The position numbers and the translations under genes were made by a program. Shown in pieces: positions 7,893 to 15,395 of a stretch of DNA of 47,095 nucleotides. The notes beneath the pieces were generated by a model. That model made no database searches, was not told the origin of the DNA, and saw only the letters and a list, made by a program, of their open reading frames with translations. Position 1 is the stretch's first letter. Every line of letters starts with the position of its first letter. This DNA comes from Streptomyces mangrovisoli (GTDB lineage Bacteria; Actinomycetota; Actinomycetes; Streptomycetales; Streptomycetaceae): positions 1 through 47,095 of the forward strand of contig NZ_LAVA02000098.1 of the NCBI RefSeq assembly GCF_000974985.2, written 5' to 3'.

Positions 7893-8321
7893 CTAGCCCC
7901 AGTCGCGGCCCGAGCGGCCGCGCTTGGTGTCCGCGCGCTGCTTCTTCTCGCGCAGGCGGCGTTCGTTGATGCCGCGGGGGATACGGGTGGGCCGGCGCGG
8001 CTTGGGCGGCGGTGCGGTCGCCTCCGCGAGCAGCGCGGCGAGCCGGACGGCCGCCGTCTCACGGTTGCGCCACTGGGAACGGTGGTCGGAGGCGCGGACG
8101 GTGACCACGCCGTCGGTCAGCCGGGACGCCAGCCGCTCCAGCGCGCGCTCCTTCCACACCGGCGGCAGCGCCTCGGTGTTCGCCAGGTCGAAGCGGAGTT
8201 CCACCTGGGAGTCGCTGGTGTTGACGTGCTGCCCGCCCGGTCCCGAGGACCGCGAGAAACGCCACATGAGCTCGGCCTCGGGCAGCGAGACGGAGCCACG
8301 GATGGGATAGGGACCGGACAT
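7893..8321 (-). CDS. arfB: Alternative ribosome-rescue factor / peptidyl-tRNA hydrolase ArfB (YaeJ)
   Basis: A 142-aa class I release-factor-like protein with the catalytic GGQ in SSGPGGQHVNTSDSQVELRFD (about residues 24-45) and a basic C-terminal tail (RIPRGINERRLREKKQRADTKRGR). This tail is characteristic of ArfB, which enters the empty mRNA channel of stalled ribosomes and hydrolyses peptidyl-tRNA. The codon-recognition domains of RF1/RF2 are absent, as expected. ATG 8321 follows GGGGGG; an in-frame ATG at 8330 would add three residues (MGG). The gene is convergent with the GNAT across the tandem repeat and divergent from the TerD gene. Confidence 0.9.
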   Translation of the reverse strand: MSGPYPIRGSVSLPEAELMWRFSRSSGPGGQHVNTSDSQVELRFDLANTEALPPVWKERALERLASRLTDGVVTVRASDHRSQWRNRETAAVRLAALLAEATAPPPKPRRPTRIPRGINERRLREKKQRADTKRGRSGRDWG

Positions 8322-8489
8322 GCCCCCCATGGTCGCGCGGCCGACCCGCCCGCGTCACGCGAAATATCCGCTCACGGCGAACCGGGTAAAGAGAGTAAAG
8401 AGACACGGAACCATGCGTACCTCTCCTGACGTTCCTACGGGTGGTTGTAGCTTTCTGCCGTACCGAACCGAGGGAAGGGACTCCCAACA

Positions 8490-9065
8490 ATGGCTGTAAG
8501 CCTGTCCAAGGGTGGCAACGTCTCGCTCACCAAGGAGGCTCCGGGCCTGACCGCCGTCACCGTGGGCCTCGGCTGGGACGTCCGCACGACCACCGGCACG
8601 GACTTCGACCTCGACGCGTCCGCGATCGCGGTCAACCCGCAGGGCAAGGTCTACTCGGACGCCCACTTCGTCTTCTTCAACAACAAGCAGACGCCGGACA
8701 ACACCATCGTCCACACCGGCGACAACCGCACCGGCGAGGGCGCCGGCGACGACGAGGCGATCAACGTCAACCTGGCCGGCCTCCCGGCCGACGTCGACAA
8801 GATCGTCTTCCCGGTCTCCATCTACGACGCCGAGAACCGCGGCCAGAACTTCGGCCAGGTCCGCAACGCGTACATCCGCATCGTCAACCAGGCCGGCGGC
8901 GCCGAGATCGCGCGCTACGACCTCTCCGAGGACGCCGCCACCGAGACCGCGATGGTCTTCGGCGAGCTGTACCGCAACGGCGCGGAGTGGAAGTTCCGTG
9001 CCGTGGGCCAGGGTTACGCCTCCGGCCTGGTCGGCATCGCCCAGGACTTCGGCGTCAACGTCTGA
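8490..9065 (+). CDS. TerD-family calcium-binding stress protein
   Basis: A 191-aa single TerD domain starting MAVSLSKGGNVSLTKEAPGL. It contains the family signatures GLGWDVR, DFDLDASAI (acidic, Ca2+-binding), DNRTGEGAGDDEAI and IYDAENRGQNFGQV. Length is standard. TerD proteins accompany tellurite and stress resistance and, in Streptomyces, occur as many paralogues linked to Ca2+ and development. No other ter genes are nearby, so tellurite resistance itself is not implied. ATG 8490 is preceded by GGGAAGGGA. The gene is followed by a strong terminator hairpin. Confidence 0.93.
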   Translation: MAVSLSKGGNVSLTKEAPGLTAVTVGLGWDVRTTTGTDFDLDASAIAVNPQGKVYSDAHFVFFNNKQTPDNTIVHTGDNRTGEGAGDDEAINVNLAGLPADVDKIVFPVSIYDAENRGQNFGQVRNAYIRIVNQAGGAEIARYDLSEDAATETAMVFGELYRNGAEWKFRAVGQGYASGLVGIAQDFGVNV

Positions 9066-9146
9066 TCCGAGGCGGACGACCGACGGCACCCGATCCGAGG
9101 CGCCCGGTCCGCGTCGCCCGGCCCCGGCCGAGGGGCGCGCCGCGGA

Positions 9147-9177
9147 AGAGCCCCGGTCCGTCATGGGCCGGGGCTCT
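9147..9177 (+). terminator. Terminator after the TerD gene
   Basis: AGAGCCCCGG (9147-9156) pairs perfectly with 9168-9177. The stem is extended inward by TCC/GGG with one wobble pair, leaving a 5-nt loop. Confidence 0.8.
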
Positions 9178-9203
9178 CGCGTCCCGCGGGGTACGTTGCC
9201 GGG

Positions 9204-10199
9204 GTGATCCTCGAGCCCCTAGCCCTCCCCCCGGGCCACGACATCCCCGCCCCGCTGCTCACCGAACTCACCGCCCTGTACGCCTCCGACCGTGCGTTCC
9301 AGGCGCTCAGCGGCGACTTCCCCGACCCGGACGACATCCGCCCGGACCAGGTGGCGGCCGCCCTCGCGGACGAACTGGCCCACCCGGACGCGGAGGTGCT
9401 GCTCGCCCGCAGCCGGGGGCGGCTGACCGGGCTCGCGATCACCCTCGCCCACCACCCCGACCCGGCCGACCCCGACCCCTGGATCGGGCTGCTGATGATC
9501 GACGCGACCGTCCAGCGGCAGGGTCTGGGGCGGCAGTTGGCGTCGCTCGTCGAGGACCGGCTGCGCGCCGCGGGCCGCACCGCCGTACGCCTCGCCGTCC
9601 TGGACGCCAACCCCAAGGGCCTCGCCTTCTGGCGCGCCCTCGGCTACGACGTGCTCGACCACCGCCCCGACCTGCAACGGGGCCGCCCCTGCACGGTGCT
9701 GCGCAAGGTCCTGCGCACGCCCCGCCGCGCCGCCCGCGTCGCCGTCCTCGACCCGCAGGGCGCGGTCCTGCTCTTCCGCTACGACAACGTCGAGGTGGGG
9801 ATCCACTGGGCGCTGCCCGGCGGCGGCCTGGAGGGCGACGAGGGCCCCCGTGAGGGCGCCCTGCGCGAACTGCGCGAGGAGACGGGCTGGACGGACCTGG
9901 TGCCCGGCCCGCTGCTGACCACGTGGGAGCACGACTTCACCCACACCGGCGTCCCCGTCCACCAGCACGAGCACGTCTACGTCACCCGCGGCCCGCACCG
10001 CGAACCCGCCGGTCCCCATCTCGCCGCCGCCCATGCCGAGGACGGCATCCTCACCTGGCGCTGGTGGTCCCGCCACGCCCTGACGACCACCCAGGACCCG
10101 GTCTGGCCCCCCGGACTGGCCCGCCTGCTGGACGACTTCGAGTCCACCGGGACGTCCCCGTCGCCCGGCCCGGCATCCGGCCCCGTGGGCGGAACCTGA
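9204..10199 (+). CDS. GNAT acetyltransferase-Nudix hydrolase fusion
   Basis: A 331-aa two-domain protein. Residues 1 to about 160 are a GNAT: IGLLMIDATVQRQGLGRQLASL includes the Q/RxxGxG/A loop, and AFWRALGYDV is motif B. Residues about 170-310 are a Nudix domain with an exact Nudix box (GGLEGDEGPREGALRELREE plus TGW), with all of G-x5-E-x7-REUxEExGU present. The two activities are joined without a stop, frameshift or long linker. Start GTG 9204 has TACGTT at 9192-9197 6 nt upstream, indicating a probable leaderless mRNA. Substrates are unknown; the Nudix half could hydrolyse a nucleoside diphosphate derivative related to the acetylated product. It is convergent with the metallopeptidase 15 bp downstream. 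Confidence 0.85.
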   Translation: MILEPLALPPGHDIPAPLLTELTALYASDRAFQALSGDFPDPDDIRPDQVAAALADELAHPDAEVLLARSRGRLTGLAITLAHHPDPADPDPWIGLLMIDATVQRQGLGRQLASLVEDRLRAAGRTAVRLAVLDANPKGLAFWRALGYDVLDHRPDLQRGRPCTVLRKVLRTPRRAARVAVLDPQGAVLLFRYDNVEVGIHWALPGGGLEGDEGPREGALRELREETGWTDLVPGPLLTTWEHDFTHTGVPVHQHEHVYVTRGPHREPAGPHLAAAHAEDGILTWRWWSRHALTTTQDPVWPPGLARLLDDFESTGTSPSPGPASGPVGGT

Positions 10200-10200
10200 C

Positions 10201-10222
10201 CGCCGTGAACCGGTTCACGGCG
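10201..10222. terminator. Perfect 22-bp palindrome at convergent gene ends
   Basis: CGCCGTGAACC followed by its exact reverse complement, with no loop. It covers the stop codon of the metallopeptidase (10215-10217) and begins 2 bp after the GNAT-Nudix stop. It probably acts as a compact bidirectional terminator. The GTGAACCGGTTCAC core also resembles a dimeric repressor operator, but there is no promoter here. Confidence 0.55.
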
Positions 10223-11630
10223 CGGGCGGCTTTCCGTCGCCGTACAGCCAGGTCGCCCAGATGTCGTGGAAGTCGGCGCCCGGGACCCGCCGCTCGACGT
10301 ACGCCGTGAAGTCCGGGGTGCTCGCGCCGGCGTGGCGGCGGGCGGTGGCCCAGCCGCGCAGGATGCCGAGGAACGCACGGTCGCCGGCCCGCTGCCGGAC
10401 CTTCTGCAGGACCATCGCGCCCCGGTCGTAGACGGGACGTGCGGAGATGTCCGCGGCGCCCGGCGGCGACCCGGGCGGGAACGCCCACAGGTCCGCGCCC
10501 GCCCCGGTGCGGTAGAGCCGGTCGAAGGTCCGCTGCGCCGTGGCCCCGCCGTGGTCCTCGGCCCACAGCCACTCCGCGTAGGTGGCGAACCCCTCGTTCA
10601 GCCACATGTCCCGCCAGCTCACGGGCGTGACCGAGTCGCCGTACCACTGGTGGGCCAGCTCGTGCACGAGGGTGGTGAGGTCGGGCGGGCCGGGGAAGAC
10701 CGGCCGGTTCTGTGTCTCCAGCGCGTAGCCCGCGTCCCCCGGCCGGTCCACGATCGCCCCGGCCGAGCCGAACGGGTACGGCCCGAACACGCGCTCCTCC
10801 CACCCGAGGACCTCCGGCAGCCGGGCGAGCACCGCGCGGCTCGCCGCCGCCTGGGTGGGGTCGACGGCGACCAGGACCGGCAGGCCGCCCGCGGCCGTGG
10901 AGCGGTCGAGGTCGTAGTGGCCGACGGCGACGGTCGCGAGATAGGTCGCCATCGGCTCGGCGACGCGCCAGCGGTAGGCGGTGCGGCCGCCGCTCGTCGT
11001 CCGGCCGGTCAGCTCCCCGTTGGACACGGCCTGAAGCCCCTTCGGCACGGTCACGGAGATGTCGTACGACGCCTTGTCGGACGGATGGTCGTTGCCGGGG
11101 AACCAGGTCATCGAACCGGTCGGCTCACCCAGGGCCAGCGCGCCGTCCGCCGTCGGCAGCCAGCCCTCCTGCGAGCCGTCCGGGTCGGTGAGGGTGACGG
11201 GGCGGCCGGAGTAGCGCACCGCGACGCGGAAGACGCGGCCGTCGCCGAGCGGGCCCGGCGGGCGGACGGTCAGTTCCTGCCCGGCCCGGTGCCAGCCGGC
11301 GGAGCGGCCGTCGACGGTGACCGAGCCTACGTCCAGGCCCAAGAGGTCGAGATCGAAGGCGGAGAGGTCCTGGGTGGCGCGGGCGGTGATCACCGCCGTA
11401 CCGGACAGCCGGGGCTCGGCGGGGTCGTAGGCGAGGGTCAGGGCGTAGTGGGAGACGTCGTAGCCGCCGTTGCCCGCCTTCGGGAAGTACGGATCGCGCA
11501 GCCCCTTCGCCCCCGGCGTCCCGTGCGCGCCCCCGCCCCCGCCGCACCCCGCGAGGGCGGGCGCGCCCAGCACGGCCAGCGCCGAGGCGGCGGCCACGGC
11601 GGGTCGGACAAACAGCCTGAATCGGGGCAC
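10215..11630 (-). CDS. Secreted M1-family metallopeptidase lipoprotein
   Basis: A 471-aa exported zinc peptidase. The N-terminus has a hydrophobic signal and lipobox LAGC (Cys about 29), so it is predicted to be anchored to the outer face of the membrane. The zinc site HELAHQW starts at about residue 323, with the downstream Glu in WLNEGFATYAEW, the HExxH-x18-E arrangement of gluzincins. The M1 GAMEN exopeptidase motif is replaced by a GYALETQ-like segment, as in many secreted bacterial M1 homologues. The protein ends soon after the catalytic domain and lacks the C-terminal helical domain of full-length PepN. I chose GTG 11630 because TAGGAT (11638-11643 on this strand) is 7 nt upstream (leaderless). 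ATG 11663 is an alternative, but it would place 11 residues before the signal peptide. Confidence 0.85.
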   Translation of the reverse strand: MPRFRLFVRPAVAAASALAVLGAPALAGCGGGGGAHGTPGAKGLRDPYFPKAGNGGYDVSHYALTLAYDPAEPRLSGTAVITARATQDLSAFDLDLLGLDVGSVTVDGRSAGWHRAGQELTVRPPGPLGDGRVFRVAVRYSGRPVTLTDPDGSQEGWLPTADGALALGEPTGSMTWFPGNDHPSDKASYDISVTVPKGLQAVSNGELTGRTTSGGRTAYRWRVAEPMATYLATVAVGHYDLDRSTAAGGLPVLVAVDPTQAAASRAVLARLPEVLGWEERVFGPYPFGSAGAIVDRPGDAGYALETQNRPVFPGPPDLTTLVHELAHQWYGDSVTPVSWRDMWLNEGFATYAEWLWAEDHGGATAQRTFDRLYRTGAGADLWAFPPGSPPGAADISARPVYDRGAMVLQKVRQRAGDRAFLGILRGWATARRHAGASTPDFTAYVERRVPGADFHDIWATWLYGDGKPPAP

Positions 11631-11670
11631 GCCCGCGATCCTATGCGCGGAGCGTGACACCATCGCCTAC

Positions 11671-12171
11671 GTGCTCGACATCGGCTACGCCCTCTCCCAC
11701 CGCTTCCCCGACCCGCCGCAGGCCGACTACCGCCGCGTGGACGTCCACGCCCTGCGGCACGACCTGTTCTGCGGCGACGTCTACCTCGCCGACACCAAGG
11801 CGGACCGGGAGCTGTCCACCGCCTGGGGATGGGTGCCCGTGCTCGACTTCGCGTGGGCCCTGTGCGACATCGCCGAGCGGCTGGACCGCGACCCGGCGGG
11901 CTCCCGCGCCTCCCGTCCGCAACACGCGGAGCTGGACTTCACCGAGTCCACCGACCGGATGCTGTTCGAGCGCCGCTTCGGCTGGGTGGACATCGAGTCC
12001 GACTGGATGCCGGCCGAGGAACCGCCCCTCACCTTCTCCCACGCCGAACTCCGCAAGGAGGCGCGGGACTTCCTGCACGACCTGATCGCCGACCTGTGCG
12101 ACCTGCACGAGGACCTGGCGGAGAACCCCGCGATCTGGACCCTGCAGGCCCGCTTCCCCCGCGTGTCCTAG
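11671..12171 (+). CDS. Conserved hypothetical protein, acidic, 166 aa
   Basis: Not recognised as a named family. It is a soluble, acidic protein rich in Asp, Glu, Trp and aromatic residues (LDIGYALSHRFPDPPQADYR; AWGWVPVLDFAWALCDIAERL; ERRFGWVDIESDWMP; LHDLIADLCDLHEDLAENP), with no signal peptide or membrane helix. Coding-type codon use runs from GTG 11671. The frame is open further upstream, but that part overlaps the divergent peptidase gene. Start-to-start distance from the peptidase is only 40 bp, so the two promoters must overlap. The function is unknown. Confidence 0.65.
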   Translation: MLDIGYALSHRFPDPPQADYRRVDVHALRHDLFCGDVYLADTKADRELSTAWGWVPVLDFAWALCDIAERLDRDPAGSRASRPQHAELDFTESTDRMLFERRFGWVDIESDWMPAEEPPLTFSHAELRKEARDFLHDLIADLCDLHEDLAENPAIWTLQARFPRVS

Positions 12172-12234
12172 GAGCCTGGCGTCACAGGCCCTCCGTCACC
12201 CTGGGGGCCGCCCGAGGCCGCCCCGGGCCCGTGT

Positions 12235-12942
12235 TCAGTCCTCCACCCTGATCCCCAGCTCCCCCGCCAGCACCGGCGCCAGGTCCAGCAGCTGGGCCGT
12301 GCTGATCACCGCGCCGGACAGCCGGTCGACGCCGCGGGCGATCTCCAGGGACGCCGCCCCGCGCAGATCGACGTCCTTGAGCACCGCCGCCGTCAGATCC
12401 ACCGCCTTCAGGGTGCAGTCCACGAACTCCACCCGCTCCAGCAGCGCGCCCCCGAAGTCGGGCTCCGCCAGCACACAGCCCTCGAACACGACGTCTCTGA
12501 GCTTCGCCTTGCGCAGATTGAGATAGTCGATCTTGCCGCCGCGGAAGACCACCCGCTCCAGGACCGCGCCGTGCAGCTGCGTGCCGCCCAGGCGCGCGTC
12601 GCGCACCTCCACGTCGCGGAGGGTCGACTCGGCCAGATTGGTGCCGACCCCTCGCGGGGCCGTGAGCACCGAGTCCAGGATCCGCGCGTGCGGCAGGTCC
12701 GCCTCGTCCAGCGCGCACCCGGTCAGCGCGCAGTCCATGAACCGCGCGCCCGCCCCGTCCGCGCCGGTGAAGTCCTCGTCCCGGATGTCGAGGCCGTCGT
12801 AGTCCCCGTCCGGCTCCAGGCCCCCGCCGCCGTACGCCTCCAGCGCGGGCAGCCGCACCTCCGGCCGCCGCGCCGCCTTCACCCGGCCGGCACCGCCGCC
12901 CCGCCCGGTCCCGCCCGCCGTTCCCGCCGCTCTCCTCACCAT
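12235..12942 (-). CDS. Pentapeptide-repeat protein
   Basis: A 235-aa protein. Residues 1 to about 40 are basic and low-complexity. From about residue 55 there are tandem A(D/N)LxX-like repeats (DFTGA, RFMDC, ALTGC, ALDEADL, TLRDVEVRDARL, QLHGAVL, NLRKAKLRDVVF, LLERVEF, AVLKDVDL), which predict a right-handed quadrilateral beta-helix. Pentapeptide proteins include DNA mimics that protect gyrase, but most have unknown roles; no gyrase-protection claim can be made here. ATG 12942 follows GGGGG with a very short spacer. The frame stays open to 12975. Confidence 0.8.
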   Translation of the reverse strand: MVRRAAGTAGGTGRGGGAGRVKAARRPEVRLPALEAYGGGGLEPDGDYDGLDIRDEDFTGADGAGARFMDCALTGCALDEADLPHARILDSVLTAPRGVGTNLAESTLRDVEVRDARLGGTQLHGAVLERVVFRGGKIDYLNLRKAKLRDVVFEGCVLAEPDFGGALLERVEFVDCTLKAVDLTAAVLKDVDLRGAASLEIARGVDRLSGAVISTAQLLDLAPVLAGELGIRVED

Positions 12943-13085
12943 GCCCCCATGCTGCACCCCGCCACTGACAGTCACCCCCGACCTGCGTGAACGCGACCGC
13001 GTCGATTCGTGATGTCACATTCGGGGCCGCCAGACAGTCGTTCATGAGTGAAAGGCGACCCCGAAACAGAGGGAGACCCCCAGCC

Positions 13086-14255
13086 ATGCACCGCATCACC
13101 GTCGTCGGCGGCGGCCTCGCCGGACTCACCGCGGCCATCACCGCCGCCGAAGCGGGCGTCAAGGTCACCGTCCACGAGGCCCACCACACCCTGGGCGGCC
13201 GCGCGCGCACCACCGAAGGGCCCTACCAGGCCGACGAGGGCCCGCACGCCCTCTACACCGGCGGCCCGCACTGGACCTGGCTCACACAACGCGACCTCGT
13301 CGGACCGGTCACCCCGGTGCCCGCCCGGGAAGCGGCCCGGCTGCGGCTGCGCCACCACGGACAGCTCCGCAGGACCCCGCCCTTCGCCCTGCTCAAACTC
13401 CTGCGCCGGGGCGCCCGCGACGCGCCCGCCGACACCGACTTCCTCAGCTGGGCCACCGAACAGGCCGGGGCGGAGGGCGCACGGGCCGCCGCCCACTACT
13501 CCGCCGTGGCCCTCTTCCACCACGACCCGGGCATCCTCTCCGCCGCCTTCGTGCAGGAACGCCTGCGCCGCGCCGCCCGGCTGCCGCTGGAGGCGCACCA
13601 CCCGCGCGGCGGCTGGGCCACCCTCGTCGACCGGATGGCCGCCCGTGCCTGGAACCTCGGCGTCCGCATGGAGACCCTGTCCCGCGTCGACACCCTGCCC
13701 ACCGACACCCCCGTCGTCGTCGCCACCTCCCTGCCCGCCGCCCGCCGCCTGCTCCGCGACGACTCGCTGACCTGGACCGGCGGCCGCACCGCCCTGCTCG
13801 ACCTGGCCCTGCGCGGCCGGCGGGGCGACCCGTTCGTCCTGTCGGACCTCGACGCGCCCGGCTGGATCCAGCGGACCACCGCGCAGGACCGCACCCTCGC
13901 CCCGGCCGGCGAACAGCTGGTGCAGGGTCAGATCCCCATCGCCCCGCACGAGACCAGGGCCGACGGCATCGCCCGCGCCGAGCACCTCCTCGACCTCGCC
14001 TACGACGGCTGGCGCGAGCGCGTCACCTGGCGCCGCGAGGCCCTCGCCAACGGCCGTACCGGAGCGGTGGACCTGCCCGGCACCAGCTGGCGCGACCGCC
14101 CCGCCGTCGACCGCGGCGACGGCGTGTACCTGGCCGGGGACCAGGTCGCCGCCCCCGGCGTGCTCTGCGAGGTCGCCTTCAACAGCGCCCTCACCGCGGT
14201 CTCCCTCGCCCTGGGCAGACACCGGTCCCACCGGCTTGACCTCAAGCGCGCTTGA
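13086..14255 (+). CDS. FAD-dependent amine oxidase/phytoene desaturase-like oxidoreductase
   Basis: A 389-aa flavoprotein. The N-terminal dinucleotide-binding fold ITVVGGGLAGLTAAITAAEAG (GxGxxG, residues about 4-24) is followed by HEAHHTLGGRART, the GGRxR motif of the amine-oxidase/desaturase superfamily. The C-terminal GVYLAGDQVAAPGVLCEVAFNSA completes the FAD site. No signal peptide. Substrate unknown; there are no carotenoid genes nearby. ATG 13086 is preceded by GAGGGAG. The 3' end carries the SoxR box and promoter of the next gene, so the two genes can be transcribed independently. Confidence 0.8.
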   Translation: MHRITVVGGGLAGLTAAITAAEAGVKVTVHEAHHTLGGRARTTEGPYQADEGPHALYTGGPHWTWLTQRDLVGPVTPVPAREAARLRLRHHGQLRRTPPFALLKLLRRGARDAPADTDFLSWATEQAGAEGARAAAHYSAVALFHHDPGILSAAFVQERLRRAARLPLEAHHPRGGWATLVDRMAARAWNLGVRMETLSRVDTLPTDTPVVVATSLPAARRLLRDDSLTWTGGRTALLDLALRGRRGDPFVLSDLDAPGWIQRTTAQDRTLAPAGEQLVQGQIPIAPHETRADGIARAEHLLDLAYDGWRERVTWRREALANGRTGAVDLPGTSWRDRPAVDRGDGVYLAGDQVAAPGVLCEVAFNSALTAVSLALGRHRSHRLDLKRA

Positions 14256-14257
14256 GG
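14240..14257 (+). promoter_or_regulatory. SoxR box and promoter of the downstream oxidoreductase
   Basis: CCTCAAGCGCGCTTGAGG is a perfect 18-bp SoxR-type operator, inside a 22-bp perfect palindrome (14238-14259). It sits between -35 TTGACC (14236-14241) and -10-like CAGGGT (14261-14266) with a 19-bp spacer, the overlong spacing typical of MerR/SoxR-activated promoters. It overlaps the last codons of the preceding gene. Confidence 0.9.
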
Positions 14258-14346
14258 TCGCAGGGTGGAACGCCGGCCGTCCACCGGCCCACCGGAATGA
14301 AGCCGGCCCCACCGGAACGAGCCGGTCCCGCGTCAAAGGAGTCCCC

Positions 14347-15327
14347 ATGCACGCCGTCCGCCTGCACGCCTTCGGTCCGCCCGAGAACCTCGTCCACGAG
14401 CGGACGACGGACCCGCGCCCCGGTCCGGGCCAGGTGCGGATCGCCGTCGCCGCCGCCGGTGTCCACCTGCTCGACACGGCGCTGCGCGCCGGCCACCGCG
14501 GTCCCGCGCCCGAACTGCCCGCCCTGCCCACGATCCCGGGCCGCGAGGTCGCGGGCGTCGTCGACGCGCTCGGCGACGGCGTGGCCCCGCTCTGGCTCGG
14601 CCGCCGCGTGGTCGCCCATCTCGGCTTCGCGCCCGGCGGCTACGCCGAACTCGCCGTCACCGACGTCGACCGGGTCCACGACATCCCCGGGAACCTCGAC
14701 GCCGCCGAGGCCGTGGCCATGATCGGCACCGGCCGCACCGCCCTCGGCATCGCACAGTTCGCCGACCTCGGCCCCGACGCGGTGGCCGTGGTCCCGGCCG
14801 CCGCGGGCGGCATCGGCACCCTGCTCGTGCAGCACGCCCGGGGCGGCGGCGCCACCGTGATCGGCCTCGCGGGCGGCCCCGCCAAGACCGCGCGGGTCCA
14901 GGCGAACGGCGCCGACCTCGCGCTCGACTACCTCGACCCCACCTGGCCGGACAAGGCCCGTGCCCATCTCGGCGGGCGCGCCGCCACCGTGGTCCTGGAC
15001 GGCGTCGGCGGCACGGTCGCCCGCGAGGCCGTCGCCCTGCTCGGACCCGGCGGCAGGCACCTCGTCTTCGGCTGGTCCGGCGCGGGCATCGCCGACGGCT
15101 CGCCGTACCTCGTCGACGGCGTGTCCGAGGTCGTCGCCGGCCCCGCCCTGCTCGCCCGCACCGGCGGCCCGAACCCCCTGCGCACGCTCGAACTGCGCGC
15201 CCTCGCCGAGGCCGCCGCCGGACGCCTCACCCCCGCCCTCACCCGCTACCCGCTGGCCGCGGCCGCCGAGGCGCACCGCGCACTGGAGAACCGGCGGACC
15301 ACCGGAAAGGTCGTACTCGAACCATGA
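14347..15327 (+). CDS. Zinc-type alcohol dehydrogenase/quinone oxidoreductase, SoxR-regulated
   Basis: A 326-aa medium-chain dehydrogenase/reductase of the quinone oxidoreductase type. It has a GroES-like N-terminal half (GPGQVRIAVAAAGVHLLDTALRAG; PGREVAGVVDALGDGV), a nucleotide-binding fold with VVPAAAGGIGTLLVQHARGGGATVIGLAG (AxxGxxG), and C-terminal YPLAAAAEAHRALENRRTTGKVVL. The Cys ligands of true zinc alcohol dehydrogenases are absent, so it probably reduces quinones or enones with NADPH. ATG 14347 is preceded by AAAGGAG. It matches by type and position the oxidoreductase (SCO4266, from memory) in the S. coelicolor SoxR regulon induced by redox-active antibiotics. It overlaps a possible upstream ATG of the exporter by 4 bp (ATGA). 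Confidence 0.88.
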   Translation: MHAVRLHAFGPPENLVHERTTDPRPGPGQVRIAVAAAGVHLLDTALRAGHRGPAPELPALPTIPGREVAGVVDALGDGVAPLWLGRRVVAHLGFAPGGYAELAVTDVDRVHDIPGNLDAAEAVAMIGTGRTALGIAQFADLGPDAVAVVPAAAGGIGTLLVQHARGGGATVIGLAGGPAKTARVQANGADLALDYLDPTWPDKARAHLGGRAATVVLDGVGGTVAREAVALLGPGGRHLVFGWSGAGIADGSPYLVDGVSEVVAGPALLARTGGPNPLRTLELRALAEAAAGRLTPALTRYPLAAAAEAHRALENRRTTGKVVLEP

Positions 15328-15395
15328 CCAGTAACAAAACGACGCATGGCGCCACAAAGAATGCAATACCCACCAAAACGTGGTCTTCTGGGCGA

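Noticed and set aside
8490..9065. Tellurite-resistance operon
   Set aside because: Only one terD-like gene is present; terB, terC and terZ-type partners are absent, so it is a lone TerD paralogue.
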